64,000 bases of DNA from positions 1-64,000 of the forward strand of contig DCHU01000026.1 in assembly GCA_002314915.1 (NCBI GenBank). The letters run 5' to 3'. The DNA is from Caryophanales bacterium UBA1744. Its GTDB lineage: Bacteria > Bacillota_I > Bacilli_A > RFN20 > CAG-826. Below are positions 54,841 to 62,915 of this stretch, piece after piece. The notes beneath the pieces are model-generated. The model saw only the letters and a program-made list of their open reading frames with translations, ran no database searches and was not told the origin of the DNA. The first letter of the stretch is position 1, and each line of letters opens with the position of its first letter. A program made the translations under genes and the position numbers.

Positions 54841-57039
54841 TTATAGGTCTCTTGGAGCCCACTTCTCGCAGACTGAGATATCTTTTTCGACTTCGGCTGT
54901 GACGTTGCTGAACGAATATATGCCAGCGCGGGAGAGGCGTTCTGCATCTCCGAATCTCGCGACCATGTCGTTAGCGTAAGCTTTCCATGTATTTGAGGCT
55001 TCGGTTGCCTTCGCAACTGATTCAGCTTTCTTTGAGGTGTCTTTTAGATCGTTATAGAGCCTGAGCGCGATTGCTGCCTCGTATTTCAAAGCGTAATATT
55101 TGCCAAGATTCGAGAACGCGATCTGATCGAGGACCATCTGATCGAATTCCGCGTTCTTGCCTGCTGCCGCTTTGAGGGAAGATGCGAGGTCATCCACTCC
55201 TTTTGCTCCAGCATTGAGATTGTTGATGATGTCGATTGGAGTTCTCTTGCTTGGGGTTCTATTTGTCTCTAATAAGGTGCAGTATTCTGGAATTGAGTGA
55301 ACGTTTCCGTATGGGTGTTCCGATTTAGCGGTGACAAGTCTCTTGATTCCGACATATCCGAATGTGTTGGAGTTCGTCCAGTTGCCCTCTGGATACCAGG
55401 AGTCGCCGTTTACGTAGAAGAGCATATTTGCGTTAGGGAGGATGTTTCCTGCCGAGTTCATGGCGTTGAAGAGGTTGTCGACATCGCTTCTTGCCATGTC
55501 TTTGTAATGTGCGGCGAGCTTATCGTTGAAGAACTGGTTTGACAAATCGTTTTGGTAAGCGATTCTTCCAAATAACATGTAGTTATACCAATGCTTGCCC
55601 ATGTAGAGCTGACCCTTGAAGTCTGGTAACGCTGAGTCAAAGGCTTTACCTTGGACATATCCATCTGAGCCCATCAAGAATCCTTTGATTCCCTTGTTAA
55701 CAGGCATCTTGGTGATGAGAGCTCTAGCGAAGTCAGCACCTCCATATCTAAGATGGAATGAGTCATCGTTTCTTAATTCGAGCCAAAGTTTCTGTCCATC
55801 AACCATTCCATCTAAAGATGGATCGATGAGGTGAGGTTCTTCAGATGCATACATGTGTGCGGTTGCGTATTTATCTGATAAGTTGAATTTGCATGGGAGG
55901 TCACCCCAGATGTTTGCGAGCGATTTTCCATCTGCGAAGTGCATTCTGTGGATTACTTCGAAGTCTCTATTTGGGGTTTTGGTGAGGGATGTTTTAATTC
56001 CTTCACCGTATGTGTCGTGAAGCCAGTGTTCGTTTTCTTCATCTCCGTATCCAACCGATCCTGCGTTTCCACCGGCAGTTGATGGGATTTTCATGTTTTC
56101 GCCTGCGCCGATTCCGAATCCGTCTAAGTCAGGGTATGTGTCGACGAATGCTTCTACCGCTTTTCTATAATAATCCTTTGTTGTTGGGTTATCCTGATCG
56201 CAGGTGATGCCATATTTACCGTTTTCCGCGAATGTATAGACATTCCATGTATACATGTAGAATTTTATGCCTCTACCGTGAGCAAGAGACATGACGTCTT
56301 TCCAGAAGGCGATTTTCTCGTCTATCGTAATCGTCTTCACAACTTCGTAATTGCCTTCCTGCCAATGCTCATCTCTAACAAGGTCGCTTGCAGTGCCGTT
56401 ATAGCTTGAATCAAAGTATAGCTTTGTTCTCCAAACGTCGTCTAAAGCACAATCTTCATAACCAGGCACTTTGACCATTGATGCGAATGGGTTTAGTGAC
56501 CAAATGGAGAGGGCGTTATATCTATTGAGCGCCATCAAATCGAATTCCTGTTTCCAGAAATCGATATCCCACATGACGGGGATGTTGTTCTGTCCTGAGT
56601 CTCCGCCGTCTGTGTATGATGGGGTTCTCATGTCGAGAGGGATGTTGAATTTGAGTCCTCTATACTCCATGTCTGGTGAGACGTTCTTATTCTCGACTTT
56701 ATCGATTCCGTACATCTCGATTGTCTCGGCTACGTCAAGGCCGCCATACATCAAGCCGGTCTTGTCTCCTGCGGTGATGGAGATGGTTTTGTCTATTACT
56801 TCGATCTTATAAACCTGCTCACCGAGTGTTGGGTCCACTTCCTTGAAAGAGATGGAATATGTGCCTTTGGCGTTAATTTTGCCACCTTTTGCCTTAACGG
56901 CATTCTCGATGTTTGTGTAGGCGAATGTTGATAGAGCGTCTTCGCTATCATACGAGACAGAGACACTCAATTTCGGTCCGCATGATGCAAGTGTTCCAAG
57001 CAACAGCGAAAGACCTAGCATTAGTTTTGATTTATTCAT
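54841..57039 (-). CDS. Glycosidase-like lipoprotein related to alpha-glucuronidase/GH20-type enzymes
   Basis: 732 residues. A lipoprotein signal ends at LASC (lipid Cys19). An N-terminal GH20b/GH67N-like domain (about 25-110) contains KTGLMYGGLDVAETIE. A large TIM-barrel-like domain follows, starting YRGLKFNIPLDMRTPSY with MWDIDFWKQEFDLMALNRYN. GFGIGAGEN and HRMHFADG are possible active-site segments. The C-terminal 150 residues are helical. The fold family is clear but the sugar specificity is not; hexuronic or N-acetyl sugars are both possible. A paralogue lies at 62916. GAGGA precedes the ATG. Confidence 0.75.
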   Translation of the reverse strand: MNKSKLMLGLSLLLGTLASCGPKLSVSVSYDSEDALSTFAYTNIENAVKAKGGKINAKGTYSISFKEVDPTLGEQVYKIEVIDKTISITAGDKTGLMYGGLDVAETIEMYGIDKVENKNVSPDMEYRGLKFNIPLDMRTPSYTDGGDSGQNNIPVMWDIDFWKQEFDLMALNRYNALSIWSLNPFASMVKVPGYEDCALDDVWRTKLYFDSSYNGTASDLVRDEHWQEGNYEVVKTITIDEKIAFWKDVMSLAHGRGIKFYMYTWNVYTFAENGKYGITCDQDNPTTKDYYRKAVEAFVDTYPDLDGFGIGAGENMKIPSTAGGNAGSVGYGDEENEHWLHDTYGEGIKTSLTKTPNRDFEVIHRMHFADGKSLANIWGDLPCKFNLSDKYATAHMYASEEPHLIDPSLDGMVDGQKLWLELRNDDSFHLRYGGADFARALITKMPVNKGIKGFLMGSDGYVQGKAFDSALPDFKGQLYMGKHWYNYMLFGRIAYQNDLSNQFFNDKLAAHYKDMARSDVDNLFNAMNSAGNILPNANMLFYVNGDSWYPEGNWTNSNTFGYVGIKRLVTAKSEHPYGNVHSIPEYCTLLETNRTPSKRTPIDIINNLNAGAKGVDDLASSLKAAAGKNAEFDQMVLDQIAFSNLGKYYALKYEAAIALRLYNDLKDTSKKAESVAKATEASNTWKAYANDMVARFGDAERLSRAGIYSFSNVTAEVEKDISVCEKWAPRDL

Positions 57040-57091
57040 ACGTTTTTCCTCACCGAAACTTTACATTTTGCGAAATCAATCTTTTTTATTC

Positions 57092-57124
57092 ATTACGCGA
57101 ATGTTCAACTTCATTTCGTAGATT
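57092..57124 (-). promoter_or_regulatory. Degenerate direct-repeat pair upstream of the lipoprotein glycosidase gene
   Basis: ATTACGCGAATG (57092-57103) and ATTTCGTAGATT (57113-57124) are spaced 21 bp apart, plus-strand notation. They match the GH3 box ATTTCGTGAATT at 9 and 10 of 12 positions. Candidate binding site of the nearby LytTR regulator. Confidence 0.45.
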
Positions 57125-57132
57125 GCAAAAGA

Positions 57133-57160
57133 AAAGAGCCGGGATTAGCGGCTCTTTAAT
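57133..57160 (-). terminator. Terminator after the GH3 gene
   Basis: AGAGCCG-CTAATCC-CGGCTCT followed by TTTCTTTT on the minus strand. It makes the lipoprotein gene a separate unit. Confidence 0.92.
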
Positions 57161-57171
57161 ATGGAGGCGAG

Positions 57172-60100
57172 TTATGCTTCTACTGCTTTCTTTTTGAATT
57201 TCTTGATGTGGGTGACACCGATCCAAGCGATTCCACCGAGGCCTGCAACGCCAAATGCAATCTCAGCTCCGACAAGAGCGAATCTCCAAGGTTCGATGAC
57301 CTTGACGATGTATGTGTTGTTGCCGATTCCGTTCATTGCGATTGAGTGGACTGCTGAGTAGCAGATTCTGTGGAGAGATTCTCTTAATGCCCAGGCGACG
57401 TCTGCGTGGCCTTTTTTAATTTCATCGAATTCGGTTGCTTTGATTGAACCGTCGATTAAGTTTGTGCCTGCTTTGAGCATCGAGACAACGTTGAGATAAG
57501 GAGTTGCTGAGCCATACCACATATCGGTGACTGCTGCACCATGCATTCCGCACTCTGTTCTTAAGAAGTCTGTCATGAGTCCTTTGATGGATCCTGACCA
57601 CTTGAGTCCGATACGATTGAAGGCGACCATGACGCCTGAAGCGCCTCTGAATGTGACTTCTTCTCCGTTCCAAGTGTATTTCGTTCCTTCTAAAGTGATT
57701 GGGAGTTCAAACGCTTTCAAATATGTTTCGCGGATAGTCTGCTCGTTAGCCCAAGTCTGGATTCCACGTCTGTTGTCTTCTTGCTCGTTTAATGCGCAGT
57801 GCTTGTTGTAGACGTATAAGCCACGGTTTTCCATAGCGTTTGTCTCGTAAGCGCACATCATTCCTGAAAGGAAAGCATCTTCTGAATAGTATTCGAAGTT
57901 ACGTCCTGAGTATGGGGTTCTGCAGATGTTTGAACCAGGTCCATAGAGTCCAGCGTAGCCAACCCAGACAGCTTCGTCGCCAATCATGTTTCCGACTTCA
58001 TACATGAGGTCGACGTTGAATGATGCGGCGAGGATCATGCTTGATGGGTAGCACATTGCGCGGCTTTCTTTTAATGGGTCGTTTGTTGTAACCGCAAGTC
58101 CGTTGCCCTTCACGTTGTAGTTGAATCTTTCGGTGATGCCTGTTGGACCGTTGTGGTCTGTGCATTCAGGTTTGCCGATTGAGTTGATAGCTGCAGACAT
58201 TCTCATGCCTGATCTAACTGTTTCGACCATTTCATCGAACGTGAGCTGGTCGAGCAAGTCTTCCCATAATGGATCATCGTATGGGATTTCTGTTCCATCT
58301 GAGTAATTCTTGAGGTTGATGAGCTGAAGGCCGTTATTAGCGCCGTATGTTGGATAAGCACTATTGTCGACTGGGGAGATTGTTTCGCCCTGACGGCCAT
58401 CTTTATCTAAATCAGCCTGGAGGTTTGAGTTGTAATGAAGGATGACTCCGTTATCCCAACCAAGCTTTGTTGTTTTATCCCAGTCTGTTCTTGAGATGTA
58501 AGTGACTTTGTCGTTTCCTTTGTGCTCGTAGTTGTTGTAGTCAGCATCATCGAAGCGGTTTGTGATCTTCTCACCTGTTGCGTAGGAGGTTGAGAATGTC
58601 TTTGTGTCTTCTTTCAGTTTGATGGCGTCTGATGAGAGGATTGAGTTTCCGTCATCATCCATTCTGTTATTCGTTGAAGACTTTGAGTTGAGTCTCTTTG
58701 CGAGGACGTTATTTGTTGCGTCGTGTGCATCTTTACCGATTGAGAGGTAGTAATCTCCGGCGGTGATAACATATGTCTTTGCATTGTTTGCGTCGTATGA
58801 CGCGAACTGTCTCTCGTCGACATCGACTGAATAACGCTTTGTTTCGCCTGCTCTCAAGAGGTCTGTCTTTGTGAAGCCGACGAGTTCGGATGCCGGAGCT
58901 TCCACGCCATTTTCCTGATTGTATTTGCCATATGGTCTATTGAGATAAACCTGAATGACGTCTTTGCCGGCGACTGAACCAGTGTTCTTGACGTCAACGG
59001 AGACTGTGTACTTCTTCTCCTTACCGGTTCCTGATGATTTGACCTCAAAGTCAGAATATTCGAAGCTTGTATAGCTTAAGCCGTGGCCAAATGGATAGGA
59101 TACGACGTCGCTATAGGAGAAGCTTCCTGCGTTGTTCTTGCCCTCGACAAAGTCGAAATAACGGGATTCCGTGTATTTATAGCCAAGGTAGACGCCTTCC
59201 TGATAAACAGAATAGACTCTATCCTGGTTTGGTGTACCGTTTTCGTAATAGCCGTCTGGTGAATCAGCATAGACGCTGACGTTGAAGTTTGTGACTGCTG
59301 GGTTGAGCTTGTGGTTTCTCCAGAATGTTGTGGAGAGTTTTGCGGATGGGTTTGCATCTCCTGAAACGATGTCAGCGACACCATAGAGTCCCGCTAAACC
59401 TGGAGTGCCAATCCATAAAGCTGCGTCAACACCGTATTCTGCATCGGTGAGGAAGTCTGCTTCGATCTGGTTTGCGAAATTCAAGATGACGACGACCGAT
59501 TTGAAGACGCCAGCCTCTTTCTTCTCCTTTAATCCTTTTAATAAATTCTTCTCGATTGGAGAGAGTTTGAGGATGTCGCCCTCAGTTGTGTCTCCGAGCG
59601 AGCCGTCGAAGTCGTTGAGGGTGTTGAGGGCTCTTTTGCCTCTTGGGAGGTCAGAACCTTCTCCACCTAAACGTGATAAGACGACGATTGCTGCATCACC
59701 ATACTGAGAGAATGTTGAGCCTTGGTCGTTGTCGACTTTGGAGAATGGGATATCTCCGATTGTGAATGCCCCAGAAACGCCTTTACCGGTGCTGTGAGTA
59801 GTTCTCTTGTATGATTTGTTCTCGTCTGATGAATAATAGTTCCAAAGCGATTCATTAACCTGGAATTTGCCGCCTCTTTCGAATGCGGACTTGAATGTTG
59901 GAGCGCCGTTGGTTGCAACATTACCTGAACCGGAACCTGAATAGATTGGGTCGATAGCGCCAACTGAGAAGAAACTGATTTTTCTATTTCCTTCTTTTAA
60001 CGGAAGAGTGTTATTATCGTTCTTCAAAAGAACGGTTCCTTCTTCCTGTGCTTTTTCAGCAACTTCAGCTGCTCCTGCTTTGAGTTCTTCAAGGTTCTTG

Positions 60101-60693
60101 TAATCCGACTTGAAGTACATTGTGTCTTCAGGTTCGCCATTTGTCTCTTTCTTGACGATCTTTGAGTTTGACATGTGAAGAGCCTTGTTGATCTGTCCTG
60201 CGTTTTCATCAGCGATCTGATAGCCGGTTGCAACGACCGCAAAAACGATTGCGCCTGCTAAAGATAAGGTTTTTGCAAGTGTTTTGTCGCTTGGGACAAG
60301 GAGCGCAAAGGAAACGCATGATAAGACTATGCATGAAACGATTAATGCGACCACGATGAAGAACTGAGGTTCCCATGATGAGTCGATTCCTAGTGCGGCT
60401 GCTGATGCCCATGTGTAGATTTTCAAAGCGAAGAACCCTAAGCCGAATAAGCTGCCTACCACTGCTGGAATTGGGGATGCTTTGCCGTCGAGCAAGAATA
60501 CCAATCCGATGGTGAAGGCTGCTCCAGCTGCCAAAGCGATGGACGCTGGCCAGCTCATGTTGTCCATGAGAGATTTAGCTCCGGCATAGCAGATGATGTT
60601 CACGAGTGATGTGATGAGCATCAAGAGCGCTGAAGAAAGAGCTAAAATCTTTCCTTTGGACAGAGTGGAGAAGAAATTCTTAATCTTTTCCAT
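57172..60693 (-). CDS. Membrane-anchored GH3 beta-glycosidase with inverted domain order
   Basis: 1173 residues from ATG 60693 with GGAGGAT. Five transmembrane segments (about 15-38, 50-70, 74-97, 110-133, 139-159) come first. The GH3 C-terminal sandwich follows (from about 205, EEGTVLLKNDNNTLPL), then a fibronectin-like domain (about 580-670). The GH3 N-terminal barrel is last (from about 800, DDPLWEDLLDQLTFDEMV), with nucleophile Asp1057 in VTDMWYG. A single C-terminal membrane helix (1139-1160) and a basic tail end the protein. The usual GH3 order is barrel first. It should release terminal beta-linked glucose or related sugars at the outer face; the exact sugar is not known. Confidence 0.9.
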   Translation of the reverse strand: MEKIKNFFSTLSKGKILALSSALLMLITSLVNIICYAGAKSLMDNMSWPASIALAAGAAFTIGLVFLLDGKASPIPAVVGSLFGLGFFALKIYTWASAAALGIDSSWEPQFFIVVALIVSCIVLSCVSFALLVPSDKTLAKTLSLAGAIVFAVVATGYQIADENAGQINKALHMSNSKIVKKETNGEPEDTMYFKSDYKNLEELKAGAAEVAEKAQEEGTVLLKNDNNTLPLKEGNRKISFFSVGAIDPIYSGSGSGNVATNGAPTFKSAFERGGKFQVNESLWNYYSSDENKSYKRTTHSTGKGVSGAFTIGDIPFSKVDNDQGSTFSQYGDAAIVVLSRLGGEGSDLPRGKRALNTLNDFDGSLGDTTEGDILKLSPIEKNLLKGLKEKKEAGVFKSVVVILNFANQIEADFLTDAEYGVDAALWIGTPGLAGLYGVADIVSGDANPSAKLSTTFWRNHKLNPAVTNFNVSVYADSPDGYYENGTPNQDRVYSVYQEGVYLGYKYTESRYFDFVEGKNNAGSFSYSDVVSYPFGHGLSYTSFEYSDFEVKSSGTGKEKKYTVSVDVKNTGSVAGKDVIQVYLNRPYGKYNQENGVEAPASELVGFTKTDLLRAGETKRYSVDVDERQFASYDANNAKTYVITAGDYYLSIGKDAHDATNNVLAKRLNSKSSTNNRMDDDGNSILSSDAIKLKEDTKTFSTSYATGEKITNRFDDADYNNYEHKGNDKVTYISRTDWDKTTKLGWDNGVILHYNSNLQADLDKDGRQGETISPVDNSAYPTYGANNGLQLINLKNYSDGTEIPYDDPLWEDLLDQLTFDEMVETVRSGMRMSAAINSIGKPECTDHNGPTGITERFNYNVKGNGLAVTTNDPLKESRAMCYPSSMILAASFNVDLMYEVGNMIGDEAVWVGYAGLYGPGSNICRTPYSGRNFEYYSEDAFLSGMMCAYETNAMENRGLYVYNKHCALNEQEDNRRGIQTWANEQTIRETYLKAFELPITLEGTKYTWNGEEVTFRGASGVMVAFNRIGLKWSGSIKGLMTDFLRTECGMHGAAVTDMWYGSATPYLNVVSMLKAGTNLIDGSIKATEFDEIKKGHADVAWALRESLHRICYSAVHSIAMNGIGNNTYIVKVIEPWRFALVGAEIAFGVAGLGGIAWIGVTHIKKFKKKAVEA

Positions 60694-60764
60694 AATATCC
60701 TCCTTCCCTAAACGGGATGTGTTTGCCATTACTTTGCGGTAAGCACTTACAAGGGATAAGAGGG

Positions 60765-60798
60765 ATTTCGTGAATTGCGCGGCAATATTTCGTGAATT
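60765..60798 (-). promoter_or_regulatory. Direct repeats with 22-bp period upstream of GH3 (LytTR boxes)
   Basis: Two identical 12-mers ATTTCGTGAATT (60765-60776 and 60787-60798, plus-strand notation), 22 bp from start to start, two turns of the helix. LytTR regulators such as AgrA bind paired 9-bp direct repeats with about this spacing. They lie 72-105 bp before the GH3 start codon, just after the terminator of the regulator operon. Confidence 0.75.
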
Positions 60799-60805
60799 AC
60801 ACAAT

Positions 60806-60833
60806 GAAAAAGAGCCGCCTCAAGCGACCCTTG
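60806..60833 (-). terminator. Terminator after the histidine-kinase gene
   Basis: GGGTCGC pairs with GGCGGCTC (two wobble pairs) around TTGA, followed by TTTTTC on the minus strand. It ends the regulator operon, so GH3 needs its own promoter. Confidence 0.8.
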
Positions 60834-60836
60834 TCA

Positions 60837-62147
60837 TTATGAGATGAATGTGACGGTCAAGGTGAAGAGTCCGTCTTCCTTAGAAACCGTTAGAGCGCCT
60901 TCGTATTTCTTGGCTATCCTCTTCATAGATGGAACGCCGAATCCGTGATATCTCTTGTCTTTTGGATTGTCTTCCACTCCATCGGAGTAAGGATTCTCAC
61001 AGTCTATGAAGACGAAGCCGTCTTTCTTGTAAACCTTGAGCGAAACGAATCTATCTTCTTTTTTCTCAAAGAGCTTAACATAGTTAAGAGCGTTCTCTAG
61101 CATGTTGGAGAACAAGGAGATGAGGTCTTGTCTTTCAAGGAATGATACAGAAGTTCCATCAGCGATGATAATCGTCTCGATATTCTGCGAGCTTGCACGG
61201 AACTTGAAGTCCATGAGAAGCATGTCGAGATCTTTGTTTCCCGTATCGACGCGATGATCATAGATGTCGATTGATTTTACGACGTCATCTATGAAGTTGG
61301 AGTCCACTCCTCCTGAGAGTTTAGCCGCCCTCAACTGATGTCTTAGGTCATGGCATTTGTGATTGATGAGCTCGATTGATTCAGATATCGTCTCGTACTG
61401 TTTGATGCGTGAATTGAACTGTTCTCGGTCTTCTGCTCTTTGGAGTTCTTGGAGCGACATGAGAGTCATAAGGGTGACTGTGAACAAGAATCCTGATGTG
61501 GATATTACATCGGTGAGGCAAGAGGCAATGAATAAAGATGAGTTCGTATACATGGTGCCGTTTTCCAATAAAGCGATGAAGAGATTTAGAAGCACCGCTA
61601 AAGGGAGGAGGACCATGACGCCCCATGAGAGGGTTTTGAACCTTGGGTGACGGAAGACTTTTCTTGTCACAAACGACAAGAGGATCAAGACTCCGGCAAA
61701 AACCAAATAGTAAATCGGTAACGTTGCGAATCCCCTATCGCCGTATTGCCAGAATTCCGGCCTGCCAAGAATCCATTCTCCAATCACGAAAAGAACCGTG
61801 TTATAGAGGGTTCTAGATATATTACGAGACAAGACCGCCGCGATGATGACATATGTCTTGTTTGCGGCTGTCGTCTTATACGATAAGCATTCCGCGAATA
61901 TCGAAGGTAAGGTCAAGATGAGGAAGAATGCATAGGACAAAGTCCTTCTATATTTCTCACTTTCAATCAAAGGAATTGATATATAGGCGGAGATGGTGCT
62001 CAAAACCACCGAAATCCCCAGGAAAATGCCAAATTTCAGCCAGAATCTATTGGTTTTTCTTAAGCCTATGGAAAGCACAAAAACCCCAAACAACAGTTCG
62101 AGGCCGTATCGTCCATAATTTACTAGCTGATTTACGAATTGTCCCAT
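60837..62147 (-). CDS. GHKL-type sensor histidine kinase (AgrC-like)
   Basis: 436 residues. Six membrane helices fill about 10-215. A cytoplasmic dimerisation helix contains CHDLRHQL (phospho-acceptor His, near 270). A GHKL ATPase domain with NMLENALNY (N box) and GFGVPSMKRIAKKY (G box) ends the protein. The usual D-box is not obvious, as often in GHKL kinases. The partner is the adjacent LytTR regulator, whose stop overlaps this start (TAATG). The signal is unknown; a glycan or peptide sensed in the membrane is likely. Confidence 0.9.
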   Translation of the reverse strand: MGQFVNQLVNYGRYGLELLFGVFVLSIGLRKTNRFWLKFGIFLGISVVLSTISAYISIPLIESEKYRRTLSYAFFLILTLPSIFAECLSYKTTAANKTYVIIAAVLSRNISRTLYNTVLFVIGEWILGRPEFWQYGDRGFATLPIYYLVFAGVLILLSFVTRKVFRHPRFKTLSWGVMVLLPLAVLLNLFIALLENGTMYTNSSLFIASCLTDVISTSGFLFTVTLMTLMSLQELQRAEDREQFNSRIKQYETISESIELINHKCHDLRHQLRAAKLSGGVDSNFIDDVVKSIDIYDHRVDTGNKDLDMLLMDFKFRASSQNIETIIIADGTSVSFLERQDLISLFSNMLENALNYVKLFEKKEDRFVSLKVYKKDGFVFIDCENPYSDGVEDNPKDKRYHGFGVPSMKRIAKKYEGALTVSKEDGLFTLTVTFIS

Positions 62148-62893
62148 TAGAAATTGTGATAATCGCTGACTGCTTGGATGAAGGAGGTTTTCTTACCTCT
62201 TGGAATCTGGAAGAGAGTGCCATCTTTCATTATGACATCACCAGCTCTAGACACCCCCTTGGTGTAGTCAAGGTTGAGGATGACCGAACGAGACAAACGA
62301 TAGAATCTTGGGTTGTATAATTTCGTCTCGACGTTCTTCAAGGTGTCCCATGACTCGTAATCCTTATTCGCGGTGTGATAGATGATGATGTGATCATCCG
62401 CGGTGACGTATTCGATGTCATCGAGAGACACCATCGAGAAAGAGTTCGAAGTCTTGATGAGAATCTGATTTTCCGCATCGTTTTGGAAGCCTTTGTATGT
62501 CTTCGAGATTACGTTTTTCACCCTTTTGTACTCAACGGGCTTAAGAATGAAGTCGATGGCGGATACCTCATATCCTTTGATGGCGTACTGTCCAAGAGAA
62601 GTCGTGAAGCAGATAGCCACTTCCTCATCAACTTTTCTGATTTGTCCAGCCGCATCCATTCCGTTGATTCCCGGCATGTTGATGTCGAGGAACACCAGAT
62701 TGAAGACGGGGATGAATTTGTCCATGAAGTTGAAGCCGTTGTTGAAAGTCACGATATCGAATTTGACTCCAAATTCTTCTTCGTACTGCTTAATTTTCGA
62801 CAAAAGATTATTTCTATCGTCGTCGTTATCTTCAACGATGGCTATCCTAAACATATAACTCTCTTTTGAATATTTTATCTTGGTTTCTTCCAT
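62147..62893 (-). CDS. LytTR-family response regulator
   Basis: 248 residues. The receiver domain (about 14-135) has acidic residues Glu21, Asp22 and Asp24 and phospho-acceptor Asp70 in FLDINMPG, with Thr and Lys in the later switch positions. A LytTR DNA-binding domain (about 150-245) has the ENQILIKTSNSFSMVSLDDIEYV opening (region) and a C-terminal LSRSVILNL segment. Start ATG 62893 has GGAGG 8 bp away; ATG 62854 (MFRIAIVED) is the alternative. Predicted to bind the repeat boxes upstream of GH3 and the lipoprotein gene. Confidence 0.9.
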   Translation of the reverse strand: MEETKIKYSKESYMFRIAIVEDNDDDRNNLLSKIKQYEEEFGVKFDIVTFNNGFNFMDKFIPVFNLVFLDINMPGINGMDAAGQIRKVDEEVAICFTTSLGQYAIKGYEVSAIDFILKPVEYKRVKNVISKTYKGFQNDAENQILIKTSNSFSMVSLDDIEYVTADDHIIIYHTANKDYESWDTLKNVETKLYNPRFYRLSRSVILNLDYTKGVSRAGDVIMKDGTLFQIPRGKKTSFIQAVSDYHNF

Positions 62894-62915
62894 AAAGATA
62901 GCCTCCACTCAGTTA

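Noticed and set aside
60694..60804. Longer GH3 start at 60804
   Set aside because: It would place the repeat boxes within coding sequence, whereas ATG 60693 has GGAGGAT.
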